This document shows, piece after piece, positions 22,143-31,285 of a stretch of DNA of 57,382 nt. The position numbers and the translations under genes are program-made. Below the pieces are notes generated by a model that was not told where the DNA came from, made no database searches, and saw only the letters and a list, made by a program, of their open reading frames with translations. The stretch is taken from positions 1,303,586 through 1,360,967 of the forward strand of contig NZ_JAMLFX010000001.1 of assembly GCF_023634765.1 (NCBI RefSeq), given 5' to 3'. This DNA is from Pseudomonas sp. AKS31 (GTDB lineage: Bacteria > Pseudomonadota > Gammaproteobacteria > Pseudomonadales > Pseudomonadaceae). Every line of letters starts with the position of its first letter. The first letter of the stretch is position 1.

Positions 22143-23174
22143 GTGTCCCTGTATCGTTTGAGTCTCGCCTGCCTTCTGCTGCTTGCCGGCAATGTCAGCG
22201 CCCGCGAATACACCTACAGCGATGCGCACCTGCATTACGTGGATTTTTTCCAGGAAAGCGCAGGCATGGCGAAACTGCTGGCGGCGATGAAGGACGGTTC
22301 TGTCGAACACGTGATGATTTCCGGTATCCCGGTAGCGAAGAAATGGCACGAAGACGAACCCAAGCGTCCGCGTTATTACGCCGGCGACGACGCCGACGCT
22401 TATTGGTATAGCGCCACTGACGTGATCGTCGCTGATGCCGTACAAAGGCTTTCGCCCGAGCAGCGCCCGTACTTTCATCCGTTCCTGTCGGGCTTCAATC
22501 CCAACGACAAGAACTCCGCCGCACACATCCAGCGCATGCTCGACCTGTACCCGGGGCTGTGGCAGGGCATCGGCGAGGTGTTCACCCGGCATGACGACCT
22601 CACTGCGCTGACGTCCGGCGACACGCCACGGGCCAATAACGAAGCGATGACCAAGATTTATCACTTGGCGGCCGAGAATGATCTGCCGGTGATGCTGCAT
22701 TCGAACATCACCTCCAAGCGTGAGAAAAATCCGCTGTACCTGAAGGAAATCGAAGAGCCGCTGCGTAATCATCCGCACACGCGATTCATCTGGGCTCATG
22801 CCGGTACCAGCGCTGAAATCCATCGGCATCAGACGCAACTGAGTTTCTTGCTGCCCACCCTAACGCGCATGCTTGAGGCGTATCCCAACCTGTTTATCGA
22901 CCTGTCCTGGAGCATGCTCACGCCTTATCTGCTGGACGAGCAGGGTACGCCGCGCGCGGAGTGGCTGGCGCTGGTGGAGAAATACCCGGAACGCTTCATG
23001 CTCGGCTCGGATGTGGTCGGACGCTTCAACAAGCTCGGTGAGGAAATGCACAGCTTTAAGCCATTCCTCGACGCCTTGCCTGAAGGCGTTGCGAAAAAAG
23101 TCGCTCGGGATAACTTCCTGGCGATCTTGCCGCGAACGGGGCTCAAGTCCGGCAAAAGTACGCGGAATCGTTAA
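22143..23174 (+). CDS. Exported amidohydrolase-family protein
   Basis: Metal-dependent hydrolase of the amidohydrolase-2 type (COG2159-like). A signal peptide (MSLYRLSLACLLLLAGNVSA, cleavage near residue 20) predicts periplasmic location. DAHLHYVDFF carries the HxH metal motif; later motifs are HSN in VMLHSNITS, WAHAGTS with a metal-binding His, and LGSDVVG with the catalytic Asp. I prefer the GTG at 22143 (343 residues) because GGAG lies seven bases upstream; an ATG at 22119 would add eight residues. The substrate is unknown; the family includes decarboxylases and lactone hydrolases. Confidence 0.85.
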   Translation: MSLYRLSLACLLLLAGNVSAREYTYSDAHLHYVDFFQESAGMAKLLAAMKDGSVEHVMISGIPVAKKWHEDEPKRPRYYAGDDADAYWYSATDVIVADAVQRLSPEQRPYFHPFLSGFNPNDKNSAAHIQRMLDLYPGLWQGIGEVFTRHDDLTALTSGDTPRANNEAMTKIYHLAAENDLPVMLHSNITSKREKNPLYLKEIEEPLRNHPHTRFIWAHAGTSAEIHRHQTQLSFLLPTLTRMLEAYPNLFIDLSWSMLTPYLLDEQGTPRAEWLALVEKYPERFMLGSDVVGRFNKLGEEMHSFKPFLDALPEGVAKKVARDNFLAILPRTGLKSGKSTRNR

Positions 23175-23304
23175 TGCCAACGGTTCGAACGATCAAGGCC
23201 TTTTGATATCGCCTTTTCGTCTTACGCAAATTTTCGCCGGGCCGATACCTTCTAGAGCAACCAGCTGCAGGGTCGATGCAGCGCTTTTGGAAGGAACCAG
23301 AGCA

Positions 23305-24930
23305 ATGAGTATCCGTAGTCTCAATATTGCCCCGCGCGCCGGCCTGGGGTTTGGTTTGTTGGCGTTGATGGTGTTTGCCCTCGGCGCGTTCGCCCTGCTA
23401 CAAATGTCGAACATGCGCGCGCAGTCCGATGAGGTCGATAACAACTGGCTACCGAGTGTGATGGCCGTCGGCGAGATGAGTCAGGACATGCTGCGCCTGC
23501 GCGCGTTGACCATGCGCCTGTTGCTCAATCGTGATCCGCAGGCGCTGGAGCAGAATATCGCCAAGCTCAATGACGTGCGCGGTGTGCTGAGTGAGGCCCA
23601 GCAGCGTTATGACGTGCTGATCGTATTACCAGAAGAGCGCAAGTTGTTTGATCGCTTCAAAGTCGCCGAGCACCAGTATCTGGAGTTTCAGGCGCAAGTC
23701 ATGCAGTTGTCGGCGCAGAATCGGGTGGAAGAGGCTGCGACCATTCTCAACGGCCAGATGAGTCCGTTGGCCGATGAAATCGCGGTCATCCTGCGCGAAC
23801 TGGTCGAGCTGAATAAACACAACGCCAATCTCGCCACAGAAGCGGCGCGACTGGTGTTTATCAATTCGCGGGTGTGGGTCGGGGTGATGATCGGCGTGAC
23901 CGCGCTGATCACCATCGGCCTCGCCCTATTGCTGACGCGCAGCATCGTGTTGCCGCTGGCGCAGTCGTTGGGCGTAGCCGAGGTGGTGGCCGGTGGTGAT
24001 CTGACCGGTGATATCAGCATCAGCGGCAAGGACGAACCGGCGCGGCTGCTTCAGGCGCTCAAGAGCATGCAGCACAACTTGCGCGATACGATTCGGCAAA
24101 TCTCGGAGTCCTCCAGCCAATTGGCCTCGGCCTCGGAGGAGCTGAGTTGCGTCACGGAAGACGCTACCCGCGGGTTGCACCAGCAGAGCCTGGAAATCGA
24201 GCAAGCCGCCACGGCGGTCAATCAGATGACGGCGGCGGTGGAGGAGGTGGCCAGCAATGCAGTGGCGACCTCGGAGGCGTCGCGTGAATCCGACCGCATC
24301 GCCCAGCATGGTCGCGAACAAGTGCAGCAAACCGTTTCGTCGATTGAGTTCCTCGCCGAAGACGTGACCAACAATGCATCGCAGGTCGAAGATCTGGCGC
24401 AGAAGGTTCATGGCATCAGCAAGGTACTGGACGTGATTCGTTCGATTGCCGAGCAGACCAATCTGCTCGCTTTGAACGCCGCGATTGAAGCCGCGCGGGC
24501 CGGTGATGCCGGACGCGGATTCGCGGTAGTGGCCGATGAGGTGCGGGCCTTGGCGCATCGTACCCAGCAGTCGACGCAAGAGATTGAACAGATGATCGGC
24601 GGCATCCAACAGGGCACCGATTCGGCGGTCAATTCGATGCAGCAAAGCAATGTGCGTGCGCGTTCGACGCTCGAGTTGGCCAAGGCCGCCGGGACTGCGC
24701 TTGAAGAGATCGCCTCGGCGTTCACGCTGATCAATGAGCGCAATCTGGTGATCGCCAGTGCCTCGGAAGAGCAGGCGGCGGTGGCGCGGGAGGTGGATCG
24801 CAATCTGATGAATATTCGTGATCTGGCGATGCAGACCTCGACGGGGGCCAATCAGACGAGTGCGGCGAGTCAGGAGTTGTCGCGGCTGGCGGTGGATTTG
24901 AACAGCATGGTGGCGAAGTTTTCGGTTTGA
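23305..24930 (+). CDS. Methyl-accepting chemotaxis protein
   Basis: 541-residue chemoreceptor. Transmembrane helices at about 12-33 and 189-211 frame a periplasmic domain of about 155 residues that looks like a four-helix bundle. A HAMP linker follows, then the signalling hairpin with the highly conserved tip IAEQTNLLALNAAIEAARAG and FAVVADEVRALAHRT. There is no C-terminal CheR-docking pentapeptide (it ends MVAKFSV). The ligand cannot be read from the sequence. The ATG at 23305 follows AAGGAACC; the open frame extends upstream out of context. Confidence 0.94.
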   Translation: MSIRSLNIAPRAGLGFGLLALMVFALGAFALLQMSNMRAQSDEVDNNWLPSVMAVGEMSQDMLRLRALTMRLLLNRDPQALEQNIAKLNDVRGVLSEAQQRYDVLIVLPEERKLFDRFKVAEHQYLEFQAQVMQLSAQNRVEEAATILNGQMSPLADEIAVILRELVELNKHNANLATEAARLVFINSRVWVGVMIGVTALITIGLALLLTRSIVLPLAQSLGVAEVVAGGDLTGDISISGKDEPARLLQALKSMQHNLRDTIRQISESSSQLASASEELSCVTEDATRGLHQQSLEIEQAATAVNQMTAAVEEVASNAVATSEASRESDRIAQHGREQVQQTVSSIEFLAEDVTNNASQVEDLAQKVHGISKVLDVIRSIAEQTNLLALNAAIEAARAGDAGRGFAVVADEVRALAHRTQQSTQEIEQMIGGIQQGTDSAVNSMQQSNVRARSTLELAKAAGTALEEIASAFTLINERNLVIASASEEQAAVAREVDRNLMNIRDLAMQTSTGANQTSAASQELSRLAVDLNSMVAKFSV

Positions 24931-24946
24931 GGCTTGCCTTCAAAAG

Positions 24947-25122
24947 CCCCTCACCCTAGCCCTCTCCCAAGGGGAGAGGGGACTGACCGTGGGAGATTAG
25001 AGAATTACGCCGACCTGATCTTGCTTTGGAGAATCCGTAATCGACTGGGTCTTGCAGGTCGATGTAGCTGGTCAGACATCTCGGTCGGCTCCCTCTCACT
25101 AGGGAGAGGGCTGGGGTGAGGG
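24947..25122. repeat. Composite intergenic repeat, second copy
   Basis: Starts with CCCCTCACCCTAGCCCTCTCCC-type sequence and ends with GAGAGGGCTGGGGTGAGGGG, so the terminal inverted repeats are complete. Interior words GCCGACCTGA, GAATCCG and CTCGGTCGGC match the copy at 20437-20640 in order, but the spacing differs. Confidence 0.78.
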
Positions 25123-25159
25123 GCGAAGGTGGCACAAAAAGCCGGGTTAAACGCAGACG

Positions 25160-25191
25160 AAAAAAAGCCCCGCATTTCGCGGGGCTCTTTG
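25160..25191 (-). terminator. Terminator of purMN-DUF3108
   Basis: On the minus strand AGAGCCCCGC pairs with GCGGGGCTTTTTT; it sits just after the DUF3108 stop. The A/T runs on both sides would let it act in both directions. Confidence 0.88.
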
Positions 25192-25204
25192 CTGTAGCGG
25201 TGGA

Positions 25205-25918
25205 TCAGCTGCCTTTAACGGTTTTGCCGTTGACCGTGCCGTCCTGGAGCATGATGTTGTACTCCTTGCCGTCGGTTTCAACCTGTTGCAGACGAACCAG
25301 CAGGTAATCCCAATCCTTGGCGAACCAGAGGACGGTGATGCGCTTGCTTTGTGTCGGATCGCGTACGCGCTCGACCTTGATCGCATCGATCTGGCCGGCC
25401 TTGGTTTCGACTTTTTCCGAACCGAGCACGCGGAAGTCATAGGTATCGACTTCACCGTCATCGACCACTTGATAGCTCATGGTCTTCTTGCCGGCAGCGA
25501 CATCATGCTGCAGCGCCAGTTGGTAGGTGGACTTGTCGACCATGCCGCGGTTCAGCGGGATTTTCACCGCGTCGCCACGGTCGGTGCCGGTGACCATTTT
25601 GCTGTTCCAGTCGAAATCCAGATCAGCCTTTTTCGCTTTGCCCAGACCGCCACGTTCAAAGTGGTAGGACTGCGGCAGCAGGGTGTCCTTGTCCAGGGTC
25701 AGGGTGCTTTCTTCAGTCAGGCTGGCGATCATCATCGAGGCCTTGAAGCTGAGCTTCCAGACGCCGTTGGCTTCCTTGACCAGACTGCGCTCGGCGGTGC
25801 CGCTCATAGGCAACTGCTTCCAGTCGGCGGTGTAGCTGGCGGAGAACGGTTGAAGTTCGGCTGCCTGCGCGAAGGGCAGGGCGAGCAGAGCGCAAGCGAA
25901 GAGCAGGGCGCGACGCAT
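25205..25918 (-). CDS. DUF3108 domain protein, exported
   Basis: 237-residue protein with a signal peptide (MRRALLFACALLALPFAQA, cleaved near 19-20) and the DUF3108 beta-rich domain over most of the mature length. The function of the family is unknown; it is thought to act in the periplasm. It begins eight bases after purN, and its AGGAG ribosome site lies on the purN stop codon, so its translation is tied to the purine genes. The physiological reason for this link is unclear. Confidence 0.88.
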   Translation of the reverse strand: MRRALLFACALLALPFAQAAELQPFSASYTADWKQLPMSGTAERSLVKEANGVWKLSFKASMMIASLTEESTLTLDKDTLLPQSYHFERGGLGKAKKADLDFDWNSKMVTGTDRGDAVKIPLNRGMVDKSTYQLALQHDVAAGKKTMSYQVVDDGEVDTYDFRVLGSEKVETKAGQIDAIKVERVRDPTQSKRITVLWFAKDWDYLLVRLQQVETDGKEYNIMLQDGTVNGKTVKGS

Positions 25919-25926
25919 AATATCTC

Positions 25927-26577
25927 CTAGTTTCGAATCAAGTGGCCGCTGGCCGCGAGTAACTGGCCGTCCAGTAAAGCACCGTGTTCACCGAGTGCCA
26001 GCCTGCCTTCGGCAAACCAGCGTACTGCCATCGGGTAGATCAGGTGTTCCTGAACGTGGACTCGCTGCGCGAGACTCTGCGGCGTGTCGTGCAACTCTAC
26101 CGGTAATACTGCCTGTACGACCAGTGGTCCGCCATCGAGTTCCTCGGTGACGAAGTGCACGGAGCAGCCGTGCTCAGTGTCGCCGGCCTCCAGCGCGCGC
26201 TGATGAGTGTGTAACCCTTTGTATTTGGGCAGCAGCGACGGGTGGATGTTGAGCAGGCGACCTTGGTAGTGGCGAACGAAATCAGCGCTGAGAATGCGCA
26301 TGAAACCGGCCAGCACCACGAGTTTCGGATTGAATTCGTCGATCAGTTCGATCAGGGCAGCATCGAAGGCCTCGCGACCTTCGAATGCCTTGTGATCCAG
26401 CGAGCGGGTGGCGATACCCGCGTCGCTGGCGCGTTGCAGGCCGTAGGCGTCGGCGCGATTGGAAATCACTGCAGCGATGCGGACCGGGCTATCGCCGGTC
26501 CGCGTGCTGTCGATCAGAGCCTGCAAGTTACTGCCGGTGCCGGACAACAGCACCACGACATCACAGGTTGCGGACAT
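25927..26577 (-). CDS. purN: Phosphoribosylglycinamide formyltransferase
   Basis: Third step of de novo purine synthesis: transfers the formyl group of 10-formyl-THF to GAR. The 216-residue product has the phosphate-binding VLLSGTGSNLQALID at the N-terminus, VLAGFMRILS, and the catalytic segment NIHPSLLPKYKGLHTHQRAL (Asn and His), with the Asp in the EELDGGP motif. The start overlaps the purM stop by one base (TAATG on the minus strand). The protein is complete. Confidence 0.97.
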   Translation of the reverse strand: MSATCDVVVLLSGTGSNLQALIDSTRTGDSPVRIAAVISNRADAYGLQRASDAGIATRSLDHKAFEGREAFDAALIELIDEFNPKLVVLAGFMRILSADFVRHYQGRLLNIHPSLLPKYKGLHTHQRALEAGDTEHGCSVHFVTEELDGGPLVVQAVLPVELHDTPQSLAQRVHVQEHLIYPMAVRWFAEGRLALGEHGALLDGQLLAASGHLIRN

Positions 26578-27635
26578 TAATGAGCCTTAAGGTTCTGCAG
26601 ATCAACCTGAGCAGCGCCTTCGGCAGCGGCAGCGATCTGACCGATGACCCAAGGCTGTTCGCCGGCGTCACGCAGGGTGTTCAGTGCAACTTCTACGTGT
26701 TCCTGAGCTACGCAGATAACCATGCCAACGCCGCAGTTCAGCACGCGGTGCATCTCGGTCTCGTCAACGTTGCCTTTTTCTTGCAGCCAGTCGAACACGG
26801 CAGGGCGAGTCCAGCTAGCTACGTCAACCACGGCCTGTGCGCCTTTTGGCAGAACGCGCGGGATGTTGTCGAGCAGGCCACCACCGGTGATGTGGGCCAT
26901 GGCTTTGACGGCGCCGGTGTCTTTGATCAGCTTGAGCAACGGCTTCACGTAGATGCGGGTCGGGGCCATCAGCAGATCGGTCAGCGGTTTGCCGTCGAGC
27001 TGAGTGTTTTCGATGTCAGCGCCGGAGACTTCGATGATCTTGCGGATCAGCGAGTAGCCGTTGGAGTGCGGGCCGGACGATGGCAGGGCGATCAAGGCGT
27101 CACCGGTGGCCACTTTCGAGCCGTCGATGATTTCCGATTTTTCCACGACGCCGACGCAGAAGCCGGCCAGGTCGTAGTCTTCGCCTTCGTACATGCCAGG
27201 CATTTCAGCAGTTTCGCCGCCAACCAGCGAGCAACCCGACAGTTCGCAGCCAGCGCCGATGCCGGTTACCACCTGGGCAGCGGTGTCGACATTGAGTTTG
27301 CCGGTGGCGTAGTAGTCGAGGAAGAACAGTGGCTCAGCGCCGCAAACCACGAGGTCGTTCACGCACATGGCAACCAGGTCGATGCCGATGCTGTCGTGCT
27401 TGTTCAGGTTCAGCGCCAGACGCAGTTTGGTGCCGACGCCGTCGGTGCCGGACACCAGCACAGGCTGCTTGTAGCCGGCCGGGATTTCGCAGAGGGCGCC
27501 GAAACCGCCCAGGCCGCCCATGACTTCCGGGCGCGCAGTGCGCTTGGCGACGCTCTTGATGCGTTCGACCAATGCTTCACCGGCGTCGATGTCTACACCG
27601 GCGTCCTTGTAGCTCAGGGAGGGTTGCTTGCTCAT
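26577..27635 (-). CDS. purM: Phosphoribosylformylglycinamidine cyclo-ligase
   Basis: AIR synthetase, the fifth step of purine synthesis, ATP-dependent ring closure of FGAM. The 352-residue protein starts [20 protein letters not shown] and has [16 protein letters not shown] (about 59-74), the ATP-binding family signature, plus [11 protein letters not shown]. Upstream it has a 373-base spacer shared with the divergent DUF2066 gene. The enzyme precedes purN, the common gammaproteobacterial order. Confidence 0.97.
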   Translation of the reverse strand: MSKQPSLSYKDAGVDIDAGEALVERIKSVAKRTARPEVMGGLGGFGALCEIPAGYKQPVLVSGTDGVGTKLRLALNLNKHDSIGIDLVAMCVNDLVVCGAEPLFFLDYYATGKLNVDTAAQVVTGIGAGCELSGCSLVGGETAEMPGMYEGEDYDLAGFCVGVVEKSEIIDGSKVATGDALIALPSSGPHSNGYSLIRKIIEVSGADIENTQLDGKPLTDLLMAPTRIYVKPLLKLIKDTGAVKAMAHITGGGLLDNIPRVLPKGAQAVVDVASWTRPAVFDWLQEKGNVDETEMHRVLNCGVGMVICVAQEHVEVALNTLRDAGEQPWVIGQIAAAAEGAAQVDLQNLKAH

Positions 27636-28008
27636 GATCCAGGCCTTTAGGGGAGGGGATTCAGGGGTAACGACCGAGTTCAGCGGGAACTTCGAAATCG
27701 AGGGGGCGATGGCCTCACGCGAGTTTCGAGGTGCCCGGCTGTTGCCGGTCTGCGAAGGCGCGCGATTTTATCAGGCTTGAGGGGCAGCGGCCATCCTCGC
27801 ACCGACGGGCAGAGCCATATCCACGGAAATTTTTTGCAATTGAGCCGTATGAACGCCTGTATAAGGTGGGGCGATTAACCGTCTATCGTTATCACTGTGC
27901 AAAAACTTACCGCTGCCGTGTGAATGTTTTGCGATGGCAGATTGTCACAGCCTTGCTTAACCGGTTCACGCGGCCTGTTCCAGCCGCTCCTGTCGACGGG
28001 AATTCTCC
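27636..28008. other. Divergent intergenic region purM / DUF2066
   Basis: 373 bases with no supported gene. It must hold two promoters. On the minus strand a TAAAAT-like element lies near 27765, but without a good -35; on the plus strand a TATAAG word lies near 27860 with a TTGAGC only 14 bases upstream. I do not consider either proven. No PurR-like palindrome was seen. Confidence 0.3.
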
Positions 28009-29052
28009 ATGCGTTTTTGTAAATTGTTGTTTGTGGGTTGTTTGTCTCTCATCAGCCTGGCGAGTCACGCCGAAAACCTCAAAGGCCTTTATCAGGTACG
28101 TGAGCCGGTCAATGGCCAGGCACCGGAAGAGCGTGATCGCGCCACGCAAGCGGCGCTCGATACGCTGGTGTTGCGCCTTACCGGCGACCCGAAAGCCCCG
28201 CAGAATCCGGGGCTGGCGGCGATTCGCAAGGATCCGCAGCAAATCATCAGTCAGTTCGGTTTCGATGCCGGGCCGCCGGAGGTGCTCAAGGTCGATTTCG
28301 ATCCGGCGACCACCGAGCAGGCGCTGCGTCGGGCCGGGTTGTCGGTGTGGGGCGCCAGTCGCCCGTCGATTCTGAGCTGGTGGCTGAACGATTCGACTGA
28401 AGGCTCAAGTCTGGTCGGTGACGGTCAGGCCGCTGCCGCGCCTTTACGCACGGCCGCTCAACATCGCGGCTTGCCATTGCGTTTGCCGTTGGCGGACTTG
28501 AGCGAGCAATTGGTTGCCACGGCGCCAGCGCTGGAAGGCACGGATCCGGCACCGTTGCGTGGCGCCTCTGAACGCTACAACGCTGACGCCTTGCTGGCGG
28601 TGCATGCCCGCGAAGAAGGTGGGCAGTGGCAAGCCAAGTGGCATTTGTGGCTGGGCGACCAGAAAGAGGCGGGCAGCGTGCAGGGCGTCGATCAGGCTGC
28701 AGTCGCTGATGCGGTGATGCTGGCGGTGGCTGAGCGGCTGGCGCCACGTTTTGTGGCCAAGCCCGGTGCTTCGGGCCAGCAGACCCTGGAAGTGCAGGGC
28801 ATGACTCTGGAGCATTACGCGGCGCTGTTGCGGTTACTCGAACCGTTTGGCGTGCGTCTGCAAAGTGTTGATGGCGATCGCATCGTTTATCGGGTCAATG
28901 GCAGTGCCGACCAGATGCGTGCGCAGTTGTCGCTGGCGAAGTTGCAGGAGTTGCCGGCCGAAACGCCTGCTCCGGTGGCAGCGCCGCAGCCTGGGGTGGT
29001 GGGGGCAGCGCCTGTCGCCGCACCGGCCCCGGCGCTGCGGTTTCGCTGGTAG
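28009..29052 (+). CDS. DUF2066 domain protein, exported
   Basis: 347-residue protein with a signal peptide (MRFCKLLFVGCLSLISLASHA, cleavage about 21). The mature N-terminus ENLKGLYQVREPVNGQ...ERDRATQAAL is typical of DUF2066, a family of unknown function found in gammaproteobacteria next to purM and hda. The C-terminus is a low-complexity Pro/Ala/Val stretch (about 318-340), probably disordered. The downstream permease starts 34 bases later and is likely in the same transcript. Confidence 0.88.
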   Translation: MRFCKLLFVGCLSLISLASHAENLKGLYQVREPVNGQAPEERDRATQAALDTLVLRLTGDPKAPQNPGLAAIRKDPQQIISQFGFDAGPPEVLKVDFDPATTEQALRRAGLSVWGASRPSILSWWLNDSTEGSSLVGDGQAAAAPLRTAAQHRGLPLRLPLADLSEQLVATAPALEGTDPAPLRGASERYNADALLAVHAREEGGQWQAKWHLWLGDQKEAGSVQGVDQAAVADAVMLAVAERLAPRFVAKPGASGQQTLEVQGMTLEHYAALLRLLEPFGVRLQSVDGDRIVYRVNGSADQMRAQLSLAKLQELPAETPAPVAAPQPGVVGAAPVAAPAPALRFRW

Positions 29053-29086
29053 GTCTTTCCTTATATAGAAGAAGCAGGAGTGGTAC

Positions 29087-30160
29087 ATGGCCGATACTCG
29101 GCGTTGGTTCTGGCTCGGTGGGGTAATCCTGCTTTGCGCGTTTGTCTGGTTGCTGCATCCGATCCTCACGCCGTTTCTGGTGGCGCTGCTGCTGGCGTAT
29201 CTGTTCGATCCACTGGTGGATCGCCTGGAACGGCTTGGTTTGTCGCGCACCTGGGGCGTGATCGCGGTGTTTGCCCTGTTCACCCTGATCGTCACGGCGC
29301 TGATGCTGGTGCTGGTGCCGATGCTCGCCAAGCAGTTGCTGCGACTGTACGAACTGGCACCGCAGATGCTTGACTGGTTGCAGCACACGGCAGTGCCGTG
29401 GGCGCAGTCGAAGCTGGGGCTGTCGGACGGTTTCTGGAAGTTCGACAAGGTCAAGGCCGCAATCAGCGAGCACATGGGCCAGACCACCGACATCGTCGGC
29501 GTGGTGCTGAGTCAGGCAACGGCCTCCAGTCTGGCGTTGATCGGCTGGCTGGCCAATCTGGTACTGATCCCGGTGGTGAGTTTCTACCTGCTGCGCGACT
29601 GGGACGTGATGATGGCCAAGATCCGCAGCCTGCTGCCGCGTGATCGCGAAGAACGTGTGGTCGCGCTGGCCGGCGAATGCCATGAAGTGCTGGGCGCGTT
29701 CGTTCGCGGTCAGTTGTTGGTGATGCTGGCGCTGGGCGTGATTTACGCGGCGGGTCTGATGATTGTCGGCCTCGAGCTGGGGCTGTTGATCGGTCTGATC
29801 GCGGGGCTGGCGGCGATCGTGCCGTACATGGGCTTCGTGATCGGCATTGGCGCAGCGCTGATTGCCGGGTTGTTCCAGTTCGGTGGTGATCTGTACCCGA
29901 TGGTCGGCATTGTCGCCGTGTTCATGGTCGGTCAGGCGCTTGAGGGCATGGTGTTGACGCCGTTGCTGGTGGGCGATCGTATCGGTCTGCACCCGGTGGC
30001 GGTGATCTTCGCGATTCTGGCTGGCGGCGAGTTGTTCGGTTTCACCGGTGTGCTGCTGGCGTTGCCGGTGGCCGCGGTGATCATGGTGCTGGTGCGCCAT
30101 GTGCATGACTTGTACAAGGACTCCGACATCTATAGTGGCGTTGACGATCCGCAGCTGTAG
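29087..30160 (+). CDS. AI-2E family transporter (PerM-like)
   Basis: Inner-membrane protein of 357 residues with about seven or eight helices in the pattern of the AI-2E/PerM family: two N-terminal helices (RWFWLGGVILLCAFVWLL and a second starting PILTPFLVALLLAYLFDPL), a large soluble loop from about 75 to 145, and a C-terminal helical block with GFVIGIGAALIAGLF. Members export diverse small molecules; the name does not imply autoinducer transport here. The ATG is preceded by AGGAG. The neighbours DUF2066 and hda keep this order in other Pseudomonas as far as I recall. Confidence 0.9.
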   Translation: MADTRRWFWLGGVILLCAFVWLLHPILTPFLVALLLAYLFDPLVDRLERLGLSRTWGVIAVFALFTLIVTALMLVLVPMLAKQLLRLYELAPQMLDWLQHTAVPWAQSKLGLSDGFWKFDKVKAAISEHMGQTTDIVGVVLSQATASSLALIGWLANLVLIPVVSFYLLRDWDVMMAKIRSLLPRDREERVVALAGECHEVLGAFVRGQLLVMLALGVIYAAGLMIVGLELGLLIGLIAGLAAIVPYMGFVIGIGAALIAGLFQFGGDLYPMVGIVAVFMVGQALEGMVLTPLLVGDRIGLHPVAVIFAILAGGELFGFTGVLLALPVAAVIMVLVRHVHDLYKDSDIYSGVDDPQL

Positions 30161-30366
30161 TGGCGCAGGGCGGCCCGGCGAATAGCCGGGTTGGCCCATG
30201 TCCTGCAGGTGCTGGCGCCAAAGAATCTGTCATAAAACCAGCGTGTTAACGCAAACCTTTGATTTTGCTTGGACTCTGTCGCATTGTGCGCTCAGCTTCA
30301 CGGGTATAAACTTCGCAAACTTTACACAGAGGCCACTAACGGTTCCTTGAGAACTGTTCAGTCAGC

Positions 30367-31071
30367 ATGAAACCGATTCAGCTGCCCCTAGGTGTGCGTC
30401 TGCGTGACGACGCCACCTTCATCAACTACTACCCAGGCGCCAATGCCGCTGCACTCGGCTATGTCGAGCGTCTATGCGAAGCCGACGCTGGCTGGACAGA
30501 AAGCCTGATCTACCTGTGGGGCAAACACGGCGTAGGGCGTACGCATCTGTTGCAGGCTGCATGTTTGCGTTTCGAACAGATGGGCGAGCCGGCGGTGTAT
30601 TTGCCGTTGGCCGAGTTGATGGATCGCGGTGTCGAAATCCTCGACAACCTTGAACAGTACGAGCTGGTTTGCCTGGATGACTTGCAGGTAATTGCCGGCA
30701 AGGCTGACTGGGAAGAGGCGATGTTTCATCTGTTCAACCGTCTGCGGGACAGCGGTCGGCGTCTGCTGATCGCCGCTTCCACCTCTCCGCGTGAATTGCC
30801 GGTCAAACTGGCTGACTTGAAGTCGCGCCTGACTCTGGCGCTGATTTTCCAGATGCGCCCACTTTCCGATGAAGACAAGCTGCGCGCCTTGCAATTGCGC
30901 GCATCTCGTCGCGGTTTGCACCTCACCGACGAAGTCGGGCATTTTATTTTGACTCGCGGCACCCGCAGCATGAGTGCGTTGTTCGACTTGCTCGAACAGC
31001 TCGATCAGGCCTCGTTGCAGGCTCAGCGCAAGCTGACCATCCCCTTCCTGAAAGAAACGCTGGGCTGGTAA
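30367..31071 (+). CDS. hda: DnaA regulatory inactivator Hda
   Basis: Works with the DNA-loaded sliding clamp to stimulate ATP hydrolysis by DnaA, preventing over-initiation. The 234-residue AAA+ protein has a clamp-binding QLPLGV motif at residues 5-10, a P-loop-like WGKHGVGRTHLL (about 51-62) with Arg in place of the usual Lys as in other Hda proteins, and VCLDDLQVI as the Walker B region. The ATG at 30367 follows a weak ribosome site. It is separated by 206 bases from the permease gene and may have its own promoter near a TATAAA word at about 30306. Confidence 0.93.
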   Translation: MKPIQLPLGVRLRDDATFINYYPGANAAALGYVERLCEADAGWTESLIYLWGKHGVGRTHLLQAACLRFEQMGEPAVYLPLAELMDRGVEILDNLEQYELVCLDDLQVIAGKADWEEAMFHLFNRLRDSGRRLLIAASTSPRELPVKLADLKSRLTLALIFQMRPLSDEDKLRALQLRASRRGLHLTDEVGHFILTRGTRSMSALFDLLEQLDQASLQAQRKLTIPFLKETLGW

Positions 31072-31219
31072 CGGCGCGGCTTTCAGCGAGTTTTGGCATA
31101 TTTCAGGCGCCAGAAAATCCGCTTTCCTGCACGGTGTACAGGCCGCGTATCGGTTCAAATGGGCTTAAGCGCTTAGATGTAAACGAGAAACCGAGAAGTC
31201 ACAAAAAGATCGATTGAAT

Positions 31220-31248
31220 TTGCAAATGAGGTTGATAGCGGGCATAGT
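31220..31248 (+). promoter_or_regulatory. Candidate promoter of first NlpC/P60 gene
   Basis: TTGCAA (31220-31225), a 17-base spacer and CATAGT (31243-31248). The predicted start near 31255 lies 30 bases before the chosen ATG. The match to consensus is moderate. Confidence 0.45.
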
Positions 31249-31285
31249 CTCGGCTTCTTTACAACTATCAGCCACGGTCGTGCCC

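Noticed and set aside
30517..30552. Hda lacking the Walker A lysine as evidence of an inactive protein
   Set aside because: Arg at that position (GVGRTH) is usual in Hda, so it is not a defect.
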